Part shown: piece by piece, positions 24,998-32,939 of the stretch
How the letters are laid out: the number at the start of each line of letters is the position of its first letter
Numbering within the stretch: the stretch's first letter is position 1
NCBI GenBank assembly: GCA_005884575.1
Contig: VAWW01000058.1
Span: 12,896 to 76,895 of the forward strand
Direction: 5' to 3'
From: Actinomycetota bacterium
Lineage (GTDB): Bacteria; Actinomycetota; Thermoleophilia; Gaiellales; Gaiellaceae
Length of the DNA: 64,000 nt
The notes under the pieces: generated by a model
Databases searched by the model: none
What the model was told of the DNA's origin: nothing
The model's input: the letters and a program-made list of their open reading frames with translations, nothing else
Position numbers and translations under genes: made by a program

Positions 24998-25471
24998 ATG
25001 GCCACACTGGTTCGCTGGGAGCCCTTCCGCGAGGTGGCGGCATTCCAGAACGAGATGAGCCGTTTCATGAACGGCCTCCTCGAGGGCAACGGCCAGACGA
25101 CGCAGAGCTGGGTCCCGACGCTCGACGCGTGGGAGACCGACGACGAGATCGTCTACGCGTTCGATCTCCCCGGAATCCCGGAGGACCAGATCAGCGTCGA
25201 GCTCGACGACGGCGCCCTGACCGTGACGGCCGAGCGCGACCGCAGCGACACGCAGAAGTCGGACGACTTCTATCGCTTCGAGCGGCGCTTCGGCACCTTC
25301 ACCCGCAGCGTCGGCGTGCCCCAGGGCACGACCGAGGGCGACATCAGCGCGTCGTACGAGAACGGCGTGCTCGAGGTGCACGTGAAGAAGCCCGAGCAGC
25401 CGAAGCCGCGCAAGATCGAGATCGGCGGCAAGCAGCCGAAGACGATCGAAGGCACCGCCCAGGAGGCCTAG
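24998..25471 (+). CDS. Hsp20 / alpha-crystallin small heat-shock protein
   Basis: A 157-residue ATP-independent holdase that keeps unfolding proteins soluble. The N-terminus (MATLVRWEPFREVAAFQNEMSR) matches the actinobacterial Hsp18 type, the alpha-crystallin domain spans about residues 45-135 (VPTLDAWETDDEIVYAFDLPG; ENGVLEVHVKKPE), and the C-terminal tail is basic then flexible. AAAGGAGGAGAG ribosome-binding site. A vegetative-type promoter lies upstream and a perfect hairpin terminator downstream, so it is monocistronic. Confidence 0.95.
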   Translation: MATLVRWEPFREVAAFQNEMSRFMNGLLEGNGQTTQSWVPTLDAWETDDEIVYAFDLPGIPEDQISVELDDGALTVTAERDRSDTQKSDDFYRFERRFGTFTRSVGVPQGTTEGDISASYENGVLEVHVKKPEQPKPRKIEIGGKQPKTIEGTAQEA

Positions 25472-25482
25472 ACCTAGACCTA

Positions 25483-25510
25483 GAGAGAGGGCCCGCGCGG
25501 GCCCTCTCTC
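25483..25510 (+). terminator. 28-nt perfect palindromic terminator after hsp20
   Basis: GAGAGAGGGCCCGC pairs perfectly with GCGGGCCCTCTCTC, followed by TTCCTCCTC. It starts 12 nt after the hsp20 stop. It also sits in the tail of the convergent gene at 25525, so it may work both ways. Confidence 0.85.
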
Positions 25511-25524
25511 TTCCTCCTCGCCCC

Positions 25525-27693
25525 CTAGCGGCAGAGCTGGTTCGCGGGCGTGACGCCGTCCCAGGCGAATCCGTAGGCGGTCACGCTCTTCAGCGTCGTG
25601 CGGTAGCAGCCGGACGGCACCTTCGACGACGTCGTCACCGTCAGGCTTCCGTCCGGGCCGGTCGTCCCCGAACCGGACGCGTACAGCCACGAGCTCCGGT
25701 AGATCGCGAGCGACACGGCGGCGCCGCCGACGGGCGCCCCGGTCGCCGCGTTCACGACCGACGTCGTGACGGCGAGCCGGCCGTCGGTCAGGCGGTAGGC
25801 GATAGACGCGACGCGGAGCGGTGCGACCTTGACCGTGATCGAGGCCGTCGCCGTCGCGCTGCCCGCGGTGGCGGTCACGGTCGCGGTCCCAGCGGTCGAG
25901 CCTGCCGTGAAGGTCACCGACGACCCCGTCGTCGCCGAGAGCGTTCCAGGCGCGCCCGCGCTGAGCGACCACGTCGCGCTCGGCGTGACGGGATTCCCGA
26001 ACGCGTCGTAACCGGTTGCAGTAAGCGTTTGCGTGCCGCCGAAGCCGACCGTGGCGGCAGCGGGCGAGACGCTGACGCTCGCGACCGTCGAAGCCGAGAC
26101 CGTCGCCGACTGCGTGCCGCTCTGCCGGCCGGAAGCGGTTGCAGTAAGCGTTACCGCTCCCGCCTTCGTGTCGCGGTAGTAAACGGCGTCGCCGGTCGTC
26201 GAGCCGACCGGGATCGTCACGTCGATCGTGCTCGTCCAGGGACCGCTCGCGCTCGCCGAGAACCCGCCCTGCGGCGAGCTCGTGGCAAGGGTGACGGTAA
26301 CCGGATTCGCGTCCGGATCGGCGATGCCCTCCGTCTGCAGCTGCACCGTGATCGGCGCCGATGCGTCGCCGGCGTTGACGGTCACCGGCGCGCTCGAGAA
26401 GCCGAGCGCCGGCGGCGACCACGTCGCGAATGTCTTCCAGAGCTCCGTGAACGCGGCGCCGTCGACGGCAGCGGAGCACCAGAGATTCTGGCCGGCGGGA
26501 CCGCAGGCGAGGTCGGGCGACTCGCCGGAGTCGCGGATTGCCGCGGCCAGCCGGTCGATCACCTGACCGCTCTCGCTCGTGTACTGGGTCGTCCACGCGG
26601 TGCCGTCGGTGTTGCGCGGCGCCCACGCGAAGCCGATCCGATCCTCCGCGAGGCCGAGCGGCGCGTCCAGCGAGCGCAGTGCATAGACCTGCGCGGAGAC
26701 GTAGTCCTGCATCTGTGCGACCGGCACGGACGTGTAGCCGAAGCCACTCGTCCAGATCCACGCCGCGTTCGCGAGCGGCGTCGACGCCGTCGCGATGAAC
26801 GACTTCGCAGCGGCGTCGAACTCGGGTGCGGCCGTCGCCAGCGCGAGCTGATGGCCGAGGTAGTCGTTCGCGTGGTCGGCGCGATCCTGCGCCGATGCGC
26901 CGGCGACGCCGTATTCGCGCACGTCGCCGTACAGCTCCTGCGACCAGTCCGAGACGTACGCGCTCATGTCCTGCCAGTACGCCGTGTCGCCGTACCAGTC
27001 CTGGAGGCTGACCTTGTACGGCGCGAGATTGCCGGTCGACTGGGCGATGCCGATGTTGAAAGCGACGCCCTTGACCGACGGCACGGTGCCGTCGCCGGTG
27101 TAGAGGCCGCGGAGCAGCTCGCGCGCGTTCTGCCGCGCAACGCCGATGCCGCGCCGCACCGCAGAAGACAGCTCGTTCATCGCCCACGTGTCGCCGCTGG
27201 GCACGTCGAAGCCGTTGGCGGCCATGCGCCGCCGCGCTTCGAGCCCGGCCTCGTAGTAGGTCGAGCTGTTCGCCGTCACCCACTGGCTCCAGCCGGTGAA
27301 GTTGATCTCCGCGAGCACGTGGAACTGCGGCCCAAGCGCGCGGATCCGCCATGGCTGGTCGTAGCGGAACTTCGTCTTGTCGGCCGCGAGCGGCGGAATC
27401 GAGATGTAGTACTGCGCGCACGGCGACGGATTCGCCGCGAGCTTCGTCGCGAGCCGGAGCCAGTCGCTCTCCGTGTAGAAGACGACGCGGACGGGGCGGC
27501 AGCCGGCCACGGCTGTCGCACTGAACGTCCGCGGATGACTCACGAGCTGCTTCCACAGCTTCTGCGTCGCCTTCGGCGTGAGCGATGGCACCGGCTCCTG
27601 CTGCTTCGGCGCGGCGAGTGCCGTCGGCACGAAGGCGAGACCAACGGCGACGACGACGAGCATGCGCAGGCTGCGCACCCAGCTGACGATCAT
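25525..27693 (-). CDS. large secreted protein with C-terminal Ig-like domains
   Basis: A 722-residue secreted protein. A signal peptide occupies about residues 1-28 (MLVVVAVGLAFVPTALAAP). Residues about 40-400 form a large domain rich in Trp/Tyr, with GYTSVPVAQMQDYVSAQVYALRS and DRIGFAWAPRNTDG; it looks like an all-alpha/beta hydrolase-like domain but no motif is decisive. From about 410 on there are two or three Ig-like beta domains, including the invasin/Big-type SVSVSPAAATVGFGGTQTLTATGYDAFGNPVTPSATWSL. The end carries a final beta domain with two Cys (CYRTTLK and QLCR). Start chosen at ATG 27693. Likely a surface or extracellular protein; role unknown. Confidence 0.72.
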   Translation of the reverse strand: MIVSWVRSLRMLVVVAVGLAFVPTALAAPKQQEPVPSLTPKATQKLWKQLVSHPRTFSATAVAGCRPVRVVFYTESDWLRLATKLAANPSPCAQYYISIPPLAADKTKFRYDQPWRIRALGPQFHVLAEINFTGWSQWVTANSSTYYEAGLEARRRMAANGFDVPSGDTWAMNELSSAVRRGIGVARQNARELLRGLYTGDGTVPSVKGVAFNIGIAQSTGNLAPYKVSLQDWYGDTAYWQDMSAYVSDWSQELYGDVREYGVAGASAQDRADHANDYLGHQLALATAAPEFDAAAKSFIATASTPLANAAWIWTSGFGYTSVPVAQMQDYVSAQVYALRSLDAPLGLAEDRIGFAWAPRNTDGTAWTTQYTSESGQVIDRLAAAIRDSGESPDLACGPAGQNLWCSAAVDGAAFTELWKTFATWSPPALGFSSAPVTVNAGDASAPITVQLQTEGIADPDANPVTVTLATSSPQGGFSASASGPWTSTIDVTIPVGSTTGDAVYYRDTKAGAVTLTATASGRQSGTQSATVSASTVASVSVSPAAATVGFGGTQTLTATGYDAFGNPVTPSATWSLSAGAPGTLSATTGSSVTFTAGSTAGTATVTATAGSATATASITVKVAPLRVASIAYRLTDGRLAVTTSVVNAATGAPVGGAAVSLAIYRSSWLYASGSGTTGPDGSLTVTTSSKVPSGCYRTTLKSVTAYGFAWDGVTPANQLCR

Positions 27694-27771
27694 CTGACCC
27701 CCCACGAGTCCTCGGTTCGCGCGGCCCCTGCCGCAGAGCGGCGGCATCCTAGCCGGGATTTTCGGGAGCCG

Positions 27772-29268
27772 CTAGGCCGCCGCGAGCGCCTCGCGGACGC
27801 GGTCCGCGACGGCCTCGAGCTCGATCGTCTGGCCCGAGACCGCCTTCAGCAGCTCGTCGGCGTTGTGCTTCTGCCCTTCCGCCCAGAGCTCGCGAAGGAG
27901 CGAGCCGGCGTCGCGGCGCGTGAACCACGTGTTCCCGAACGTCTCGCGGAGGTAGGCGCGCAGCTGCGCCTCGAAGGCCCAGGCCCGTAGGTACTCGGAG
28001 GCGTAGAACCCGGAGTCCATGTCGGAGAGGTAGTCCGTGTCGGTGTACTCGACCTTGAGCGCGTCCGAGAGCAGCTCCTTGTAGCGCGACCTCATCGACG
28101 TGATGTCGGACGACGTGTGGAACTCGAGCTCGTAGATCAGCTTCGCGCAGTAGCGGCGGACGAGCCAGAGCAGCTGCATCGCGCCCTCGGCTGCGAACTC
28201 GTTCGGGCGGGGGAAGTCGAGACGTCGCGTCAGCCAGGCCGGATCGATCGTCAGGTGCTCGAGCAGCATCGCCCAGCCCTCGGTGACCGCGTTGTCGCCC
28301 AGCCGGCGCTCCTCCACCGAGAGCGACGGCGACGTGTGCGCGAAGTGCTCCGTATGGCCGGCCTCGTGGAAGAGCGCGCGCCAGTCGTCCGGACCGCCCT
28401 GCGGCTTGATCACGAGGACGACGCGCTCCGGCACCTCGATCGGCACGCAGAACGCGCGCGGGCTCTTGTTCGGCCGGTCCTCGAGGTCGAGCTCGACGTT
28501 GCGCTGCGAGCGGAGATCGACGCCGAGGTCGCCGAGCGTCGCCTCGAGCGCGGGGACCATGCGGTCGCCAGGGAACGCAGGATCCCAGTCGACCCCGCGA
28601 AAGACGCGGATGACGTCCCAGCGTTGCGCCTCGCCGAGTCCGACGCCGACGCGTGCACGGAAGAGCTTGTCGCCGACGTCCTCCCAGAGCGTCTCGGTCG
28701 TGTCGAGGAATCCGCGGCACTGCTCGGCGAGCTCGTCGAGCCGGTAGCCGAACTTGCGGTAGAGCTCGGCGTAGTTCGGCGCGCCGAGCCGTGGCGACTC
28801 GCTGTGCACGACCTCCGTCGTCTCGAGGTGGAGAGGATTCAGGTGCTCCTCGGTGAGGGCGTTCCGCGCCTCCTCGAGGCGCTGTCGCTTGGCGCGGTCC
28901 TCGGTGTTCGCCATCACCGGCCGGATCATCCGGTACGGAATCTCCTCGCCGTCGACGTTCGCCTTGATCGCTGCCTCGAGCTCGGCGAGCCGCTCCGTCG
29001 CGTCCCGCGTCAGGTTGCCCAGGTAGCCCTCGCACGCGAAGCGCCACAGCTCGCGGACGCGGCTACCGCCGTTGACCGCCATTCCGATCCACTGCGCCTT
29101 CTCGAGCTCGGTGAGATCGGCGTACTTCTCGTAGATCGGGACGAGCTCGTACGTGTCCTTGTGGCCGGCGAAGTGGAGATAGGTCTCCTCGTCCAGCTCG
29201 GCGATGAAGCGGTCGGCCTTCGCGCGATACGCGTCCAGCTCGCGGTCACTCGGCGGCGCGCTCGGCAC
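27772..29268 (-). CDS. M3-like zinc metallopeptidase, 498 aa
   Basis: A 498-residue cytoplasmic peptidase with the gluzincin signature. HEAGHTEHFAH (near residue 305) gives the HExxH zinc ligands, and TEGWAMLLEH some 30 residues later supplies the third ligand. The overall helical architecture (YLGNLTRDATERL, then GFYASEYLRAWAFEAQLRAYL) fits the M3/M32-like oligopeptidases. It has no signal peptide. Start is GTG at 29268, divergent from yjbQ. Substrate probably peptides; not assigned. Confidence 0.8.
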   Translation of the reverse strand: MPSAPPSDRELDAYRAKADRFIAELDEETYLHFAGHKDTYELVPIYEKYADLTELEKAQWIGMAVNGGSRVRELWRFACEGYLGNLTRDATERLAELEAAIKANVDGEEIPYRMIRPVMANTEDRAKRQRLEEARNALTEEHLNPLHLETTEVVHSESPRLGAPNYAELYRKFGYRLDELAEQCRGFLDTTETLWEDVGDKLFRARVGVGLGEAQRWDVIRVFRGVDWDPAFPGDRMVPALEATLGDLGVDLRSQRNVELDLEDRPNKSPRAFCVPIEVPERVVLVIKPQGGPDDWRALFHEAGHTEHFAHTSPSLSVEERRLGDNAVTEGWAMLLEHLTIDPAWLTRRLDFPRPNEFAAEGAMQLLWLVRRYCAKLIYELEFHTSSDITSMRSRYKELLSDALKVEYTDTDYLSDMDSGFYASEYLRAWAFEAQLRAYLRETFGNTWFTRRDAGSLLRELWAEGQKHNADELLKAVSGQTIELEAVADRVREALAAA

Positions 29269-29289
29269 GGTCGCTTAGGATAGCGGCCG

Positions 29290-29691
29290 ATGCAGGAGAT
29301 CTCGGTCAAGACCGATCGGCGGACGCAGCTGATCGACATCACGCAGCAGGTCAAGGACGCGCTCGGCGCTGCGAACGGCGCGGCTGCGGCCCTCGTCTAC
29401 GTCCCCCACACGACGGCCGGCGTGACGATCAACGAGGGCGCGGACCCGCTGGTGGCCGAGGATCTCGCGAACGCGCTGGAGAAGGTCGTCGACGACAGCT
29501 GGGAGTGGAAGCACGTCGAGGATCCGGACGGGCCGAATGCCCCGTCGCACGTTCGCTCGTCGCTGATCAACCCGCAGATCCTCGTCCCGCTTCGGGACGG
29601 CGAGCTCGCGCTCGGCACGTGGCAGGGGATCTTCTTCTGCGAGTTCGACGGCCCGCGCGAGCGCAAGGTCTACGTCACCGCGCTGAGCTAG
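29290..29691 (+). CDS. YjbQ / UPF0047 family protein
   Basis: A 133-residue member of the YjbQ family. The family motif is VPHTTAGVTINEGAD, followed by WEWKHVEDPDGPNAPSHVRSSL and GTWQGIFFCEFDGPRERKV. Members have weak thiamine-phosphate synthase activity in the literature, but the true role is unclear. Divergent from the M3-like peptidase. Confidence 0.92.
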   Translation: MQEISVKTDRRTQLIDITQQVKDALGAANGAAAALVYVPHTTAGVTINEGADPLVAEDLANALEKVVDDSWEWKHVEDPDGPNAPSHVRSSLINPQILVPLRDGELALGTWQGIFFCEFDGPRERKVYVTALS

Positions 29692-29807
29692 AAGTCGCAC
29701 TTCCGGCACGAAGCCGGCACAGACGTGTGACGAGTTTCTCCGTAGGCTTTCGGCTGGGCGGGAGTGGTGGGTCCCGGCTAGTCGCGTCTCTCTATTACGC
29801 TGGCTCG

Positions 29808-31175
29808 ATGGCCGCACCGGTCGCCAAGGATGACGAGCTCGAGCTGACGATCGAGTCGCTCGCGTACGGCGGCAACGGCGTCGCGCGCCTCAACGGCTTC
29901 GTCGTCTTCGTTCGCCGCGGGCTTCCCGGCGACACGGTTCGCGCACGCGTCACGAAGGTGAAGCGCAACCACGCTGAGGCGCTGGCGACCGAGATCGTCC
30001 GGCCGGGCCCGCATCGTGTCGAAGCGCCCTGCAGCCACTACCCGGCGTGCGGGGGCTGCCGCTTCCAGGACCTCGCCTACGATGTGCAGCTCGAGCAGAA
30101 GCAGGCTCAGGTGCTCGACGCGCTCCGCCGGCTCGGCGGGCTCCCGGACCCGCCGCTCGAGCGGATCCTCCCGTGCGAGCCGGAGATCTTCCACTACCGC
30201 AACAAGCTCGAGTACTCGTTCACGCGCACGCCGTCGGGCCCGGCGCTCGGGTTCCACAAGGCCGGCCGATGGGACGAGGTGCTCGACATCCGCAAGTGCT
30301 GGCTCACGACGGAGCTCGGCAACGGGATCCGCGAGGCCGTGCGCGAGTGGGCGCGCGAAGAGGGGCTCGAGGCGTTCGACCAGGCCGACGGCACCGGCTA
30401 CCTCCGCCACCTCGTCGTGCGCGAGGGGCGCAACACGGGACAGGCGCTCGTCCAGCTCGTCACGGCGCCGGGCGAGAAGTTCGAGCGCGGCTACCTCGTC
30501 GAGGTGCTGCGCCGCTTCCCCGAGGTGCGGTCGATCCACTGGGCCGTCAACGACACGCCTGCCGAGGTGACGAATTTGCCGACGAAGCTGCTCTGGGGCG
30601 ACGAGGCGATCGAGGAGCAACTCTGCGGCCTGCGCTTCCGCGTCCGGCCGAACGCGTTCCTGCAGACGAACACCGCGATGGCTGAGCGGCTATACGGGCT
30701 CGCGGGCGACTTCGCGGGGCTGAGCGGACGCGACACGCTGTACGACCTCTACTGCGGGATCGGGACAATCGGCCTCTCGCTCGCCTCGCGCGCGCTCACC
30801 GTCTGGGGGATCGAGGTCTCCGAGGAGTCGGTCGCGTGCGCGCTCGAAAACGCGGAGCTGAACGGGATCACGAACGCCGCGTTCTTCGCCGGCAACGTCG
30901 GCCAGGTGCTCGAGGAGCTCCGCGACCGTGCGGGCGACCCCGACGTCGTCGTAGTCGATCCGCCGCGGGCCGGGCTCGCGGGCAAGGCTCTACGCCGTGT
31001 CGGCGAGCTCGCTGCGCCACGTGTCGTCTACGTGTCGTGCAACCCGACGACACTCGCCTCGGACCTCAAGGTGCTGCAGAACGACTACGACTACCGGCTC
31101 GAGCGCGTGCGGCCGCTCGACATGTTCCCGCACACGCCGCACGTCGAGTCGGTATCGCTGCTCGTCCGCGCTTAG
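29808..31175 (+). CDS. 23S rRNA (uracil-5)-methyltransferase, RlmD/RumA family
   Basis: A 455-residue SAM-dependent methyltransferase that makes 5-methyluridine in rRNA or tRNA. It has an N-terminal TRAM domain (about 8-60), a Fe-S motif CSHYPACGGC with a distal cysteine, a Rossmann domain with DLYCGIGTIGLSLA (about residue 315), and the catalytic cysteine in YVSCNPTTLASDL near the end. Whether the target is rRNA or tRNA position 54 cannot be told from sequence. ATG at 29808; no other start gives a cleaner N-terminus. The stop overlaps the convergent CSD gene. Confidence 0.92.
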   Translation: MAAPVAKDDELELTIESLAYGGNGVARLNGFVVFVRRGLPGDTVRARVTKVKRNHAEALATEIVRPGPHRVEAPCSHYPACGGCRFQDLAYDVQLEQKQAQVLDALRRLGGLPDPPLERILPCEPEIFHYRNKLEYSFTRTPSGPALGFHKAGRWDEVLDIRKCWLTTELGNGIREAVREWAREEGLEAFDQADGTGYLRHLVVREGRNTGQALVQLVTAPGEKFERGYLVEVLRRFPEVRSIHWAVNDTPAEVTNLPTKLLWGDEAIEEQLCGLRFRVRPNAFLQTNTAMAERLYGLAGDFAGLSGRDTLYDLYCGIGTIGLSLASRALTVWGIEVSEESVACALENAELNGITNAAFFAGNVGQVLEELRDRAGDPDVVVVDPPRAGLAGKALRRVGELAAPRVVYVSCNPTTLASDLKVLQNDYDYRLERVRPLDMFPHTPHVESVSLLVRA

Positions 31176-31426
31176 TGCATCTGGCGGCGGCGCCGGGCGC
31201 GGCCGCCGGCCGTCTGCTCGTCGGAGAGTGAGACGTGGACGGCGCGATAGCCGCCCTCGACGTCCGCAGCTTCCCGCAGGAACGACACCGGCTTCTCGGC
31301 GCACCGGCCGACCGGAGGCCCGTCGGGCTCGAAGCCGGTCCGGTCGACGTACAACCGCTCACCGTCGTCGGTGCGGATGAAGCCGAACCCCTTCTCCTCG
31401 TTGAACCAGATCATCCTGCCGCGCAT
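31172..31426 (-). CDS. cold-shock-domain-like small protein
   Basis: An 84-residue protein with one CSD-like OB fold: MIWFNEEKGFGFIRTDDGERLYVDRTGF. The RNP-1 motif KGFGFI is intact, while RNP-2 (usually VFVH) is changed to LYVDR. The C-terminal 15 residues are Arg-rich (GGRARRRRQ), adding nucleic-acid contact. Probably binds single-stranded RNA or DNA. Start at ATG 31426; an ATG 12 nt further down is also possible. Stops overlap with the convergent methyltransferase. Confidence 0.78.
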   Translation of the reverse strand: MRGRMIWFNEEKGFGFIRTDDGERLYVDRTGFEPDGPPVGRCAEKPVSFLREAADVEGGYRAVHVSLSDEQTAGGRARRRRQMH

Positions 31427-31449
31427 CAAGAGGACCACATTAGCATCGC

Positions 31450-32304
31450 TCAGCGGAGTGCCCACGCGCGGCGGCGCCATAGCAGGTCGCCGTTCGCGAG
31501 CAGAAACGCGACCGAGAGGAGCGGCAGCGCCGGCAGTCCGTCGACGCCCGCGCCGTTTGCGATCACGACGGTCGCACCGAACGACAACGCGGTGAGGACG
31601 AACGTCGTCCCCACGCGCAGGCCCCAGCGGTCGGCCGCGCCGAGGAAGACCGCGAAGAAGAGGACGTCAGGAAGGCCGAGCCGTGCCGCGCCGCTCGAAG
31701 GGACGGGGAAGACGATCGAGAGCGACGTGAAGATCTCCTGGCGCTGCGTGACGATGTGATGCGTCGGTCCCTTCCACACCGAGTACGCGTCGACGAAGGG
31801 GATGATCAACGCGACGAGCACGACCCACGACAGGCTCTCGAAGTAGCGGAGGAACCACCAGCCGAAGAACGCCGGCGCGAAGAGCTTCGCGAAGTTCGCC
31901 GGGATGCCCCAACCCGCGCGGTCGAACGCGAACGCGAGCAGCGCGAGCGCGACCGCCGCCCCGAGCAGCCACCAGCCCTCCACACGGCGCAAAGGCAGGA
32001 CGAGGTAGATCAGCGCGAGGGATGCCGGGATGATCGGACAGACGAGCAATGCGATGTCCCACCAGCGCGAGACGTCCGGCAGGCTCGTGTACCAGACGTC
32101 ATACGCGGCGACCGCGGCGAAGAGCGCGACGAACGCCGCCGCCCGCCGCGCGTCGAGTGGCCCGACTGGCCGCGCACGCCGGCGCCCGCCGGCTGCAAAC
32201 CGGCGCGCTGCGGCGTCTTCAGTCGCGCCCGTGCGTTCACGCACGAGCGCTCTGCCGAGCAAAGCTCGGCCCTTTGCATCGCTTGGTTCTCGCTCGGTGG
32301 GCAT
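31450..32304 (-). CDS. integral membrane protein, unknown function
   Basis: A membrane protein with seven or eight hydrophobic helices: LFAAVAAYDVWY, LLVCPIIPASLALIYLVLPL, WWLLGAAVALALLAFAFDR, LSWVVLVALIIPFVDAYSV and further helices to the C-terminus. No family is recognised. If it starts at ATG 32304 the first 50 residues are a charged low-complexity segment encoded by the hairpin array at 32178-32270. A GTG inside the array (about 32237) is an alternative. The true start is uncertain. It follows the UDG-like gene by 24 nt. Confidence 0.62.
   Translation of the reverse strand: MPTEREPSDAKGRALLGRALVRERTGATEDAAARRFAAGGRRRARPVGPLDARRAAAFVALFAAVAAYDVWYTSLPDVSRWWDIALLVCPIIPASLALIYLVLPLRRVEGWWLLGAAVALALLAFAFDRAGWGIPANFAKLFAPAFFGWWFLRYFESLSWVVLVALIIPFVDAYSVWKGPTHHIVTQRQEIFTSLSIVFPVPSSGAARLGLPDVLFFAVFLGAADRWGLRVGTTFVLTALSFGATVVIANGAGVDGLPALPLLSVAFLLANGDLLWRRRAWALR
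32178..32270. repeat. array of four short hairpins at a gene start
   Basis: Four inverted repeats occur in 93 nt: GCCGGCG/CGCCGGC (32178-32193, 2-nt loop), CGCCGG/CCGGCG (32187-32205), CGTGCG/CGCACG (32230-32245, loop TTCA) and GCCGAGC/GCTCGGC (32254-32270, loop AAA). The first two share an arm, so only one can form at a time. The array falls inside the 5' end of the membrane-protein frame, which is unusual for coding DNA. Confidence 0.65.
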
Positions 32305-32328
32305 CCGGCAGCGCAACCGGCCGGCCCA

Positions 32329-32913
32329 CTAGTACGGCGGAAGCTCGGCCCACCATTGGCCGAGCGGCTTGAAAGCGTTCCAAAACGCCGTCTTCGCAGG
32401 CTGCTCGTCGAGGGACTCGTCGATGTCGGGAGCGTAGAGCGCATCGATCGTCGGCGTGAACTTCTGCAACTCGCCGGTCGTCGGCTCGAGCGGCCGCGAG
32501 AGCGGGAACTCGAGCGCGTTGAGGAACGCGAGCGCGTCCTCGCCCATCACGACGACGAGCTTCGGCTGGACGATGTGCAGCTCGCGGATCAGCCAGTCGC
32601 GCGACTCCTCCTCGTCGCCGTCGGCGAACTTCACGCAGTTCGTGCCGTAGATCGACATCGGGTCGACCCGTAGTCGCTGCAGCGACTTCAGCACCGCCTG
32701 GCCCGCGCGGCCGTAGAACGCGACGCCCTCCTGCACCTCCGCCGGGCGCGGCCTGTGCTTGAGCAGGAAGACGTCGGCCAGTGGATGGCCCGAGCCGATC
32801 ACGGGAACCCGCGTGCCGCCGCCTGCATGCGCGATCTCGTCGCCCAGAGCGTTGATCTCGGTGATTGCCTTTTGCAGGTACTTCTCGTAGATCTCGTCGG
32901 TGGGCACGGTCAT
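32329..32913 (-). CDS. uracil-DNA glycosylase superfamily protein without Fe-S cysteines
   Basis: A 194-residue protein with the UDG-superfamily layout: GSGHPLADVFLLKHRPRP in place of the GExPGxxE motif, YGRAGQAV matching the PFVGRAG motif, then IYGTNCVKF and VVVMGEDAL. Only one cysteine is present, so the 4Fe-4S cluster of families 4 and 5 is absent. Changes in the water-activating motif make catalysis uncertain. ATG at 32913. It precedes the membrane-protein gene and may be co-transcribed with it and with the glycosyltransferase-PHP gene 26 nt upstream. Confidence 0.75.
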   Translation of the reverse strand: MTVPTDEIYEKYLQKAITEINALGDEIAHAGGGTRVPVIGSGHPLADVFLLKHRPRPAEVQEGVAFYGRAGQAVLKSLQRLRVDPMSIYGTNCVKFADGDEEESRDWLIRELHIVQPKLVVVMGEDALAFLNALEFPLSRPLEPTTGELQKFTPTIDALYAPDIDESLDEQPAKTAFWNAFKPLGQWWAELPPY

Positions 32914-32939
32914 CACGGCGGCACTTGCGGAGTTCTGCC

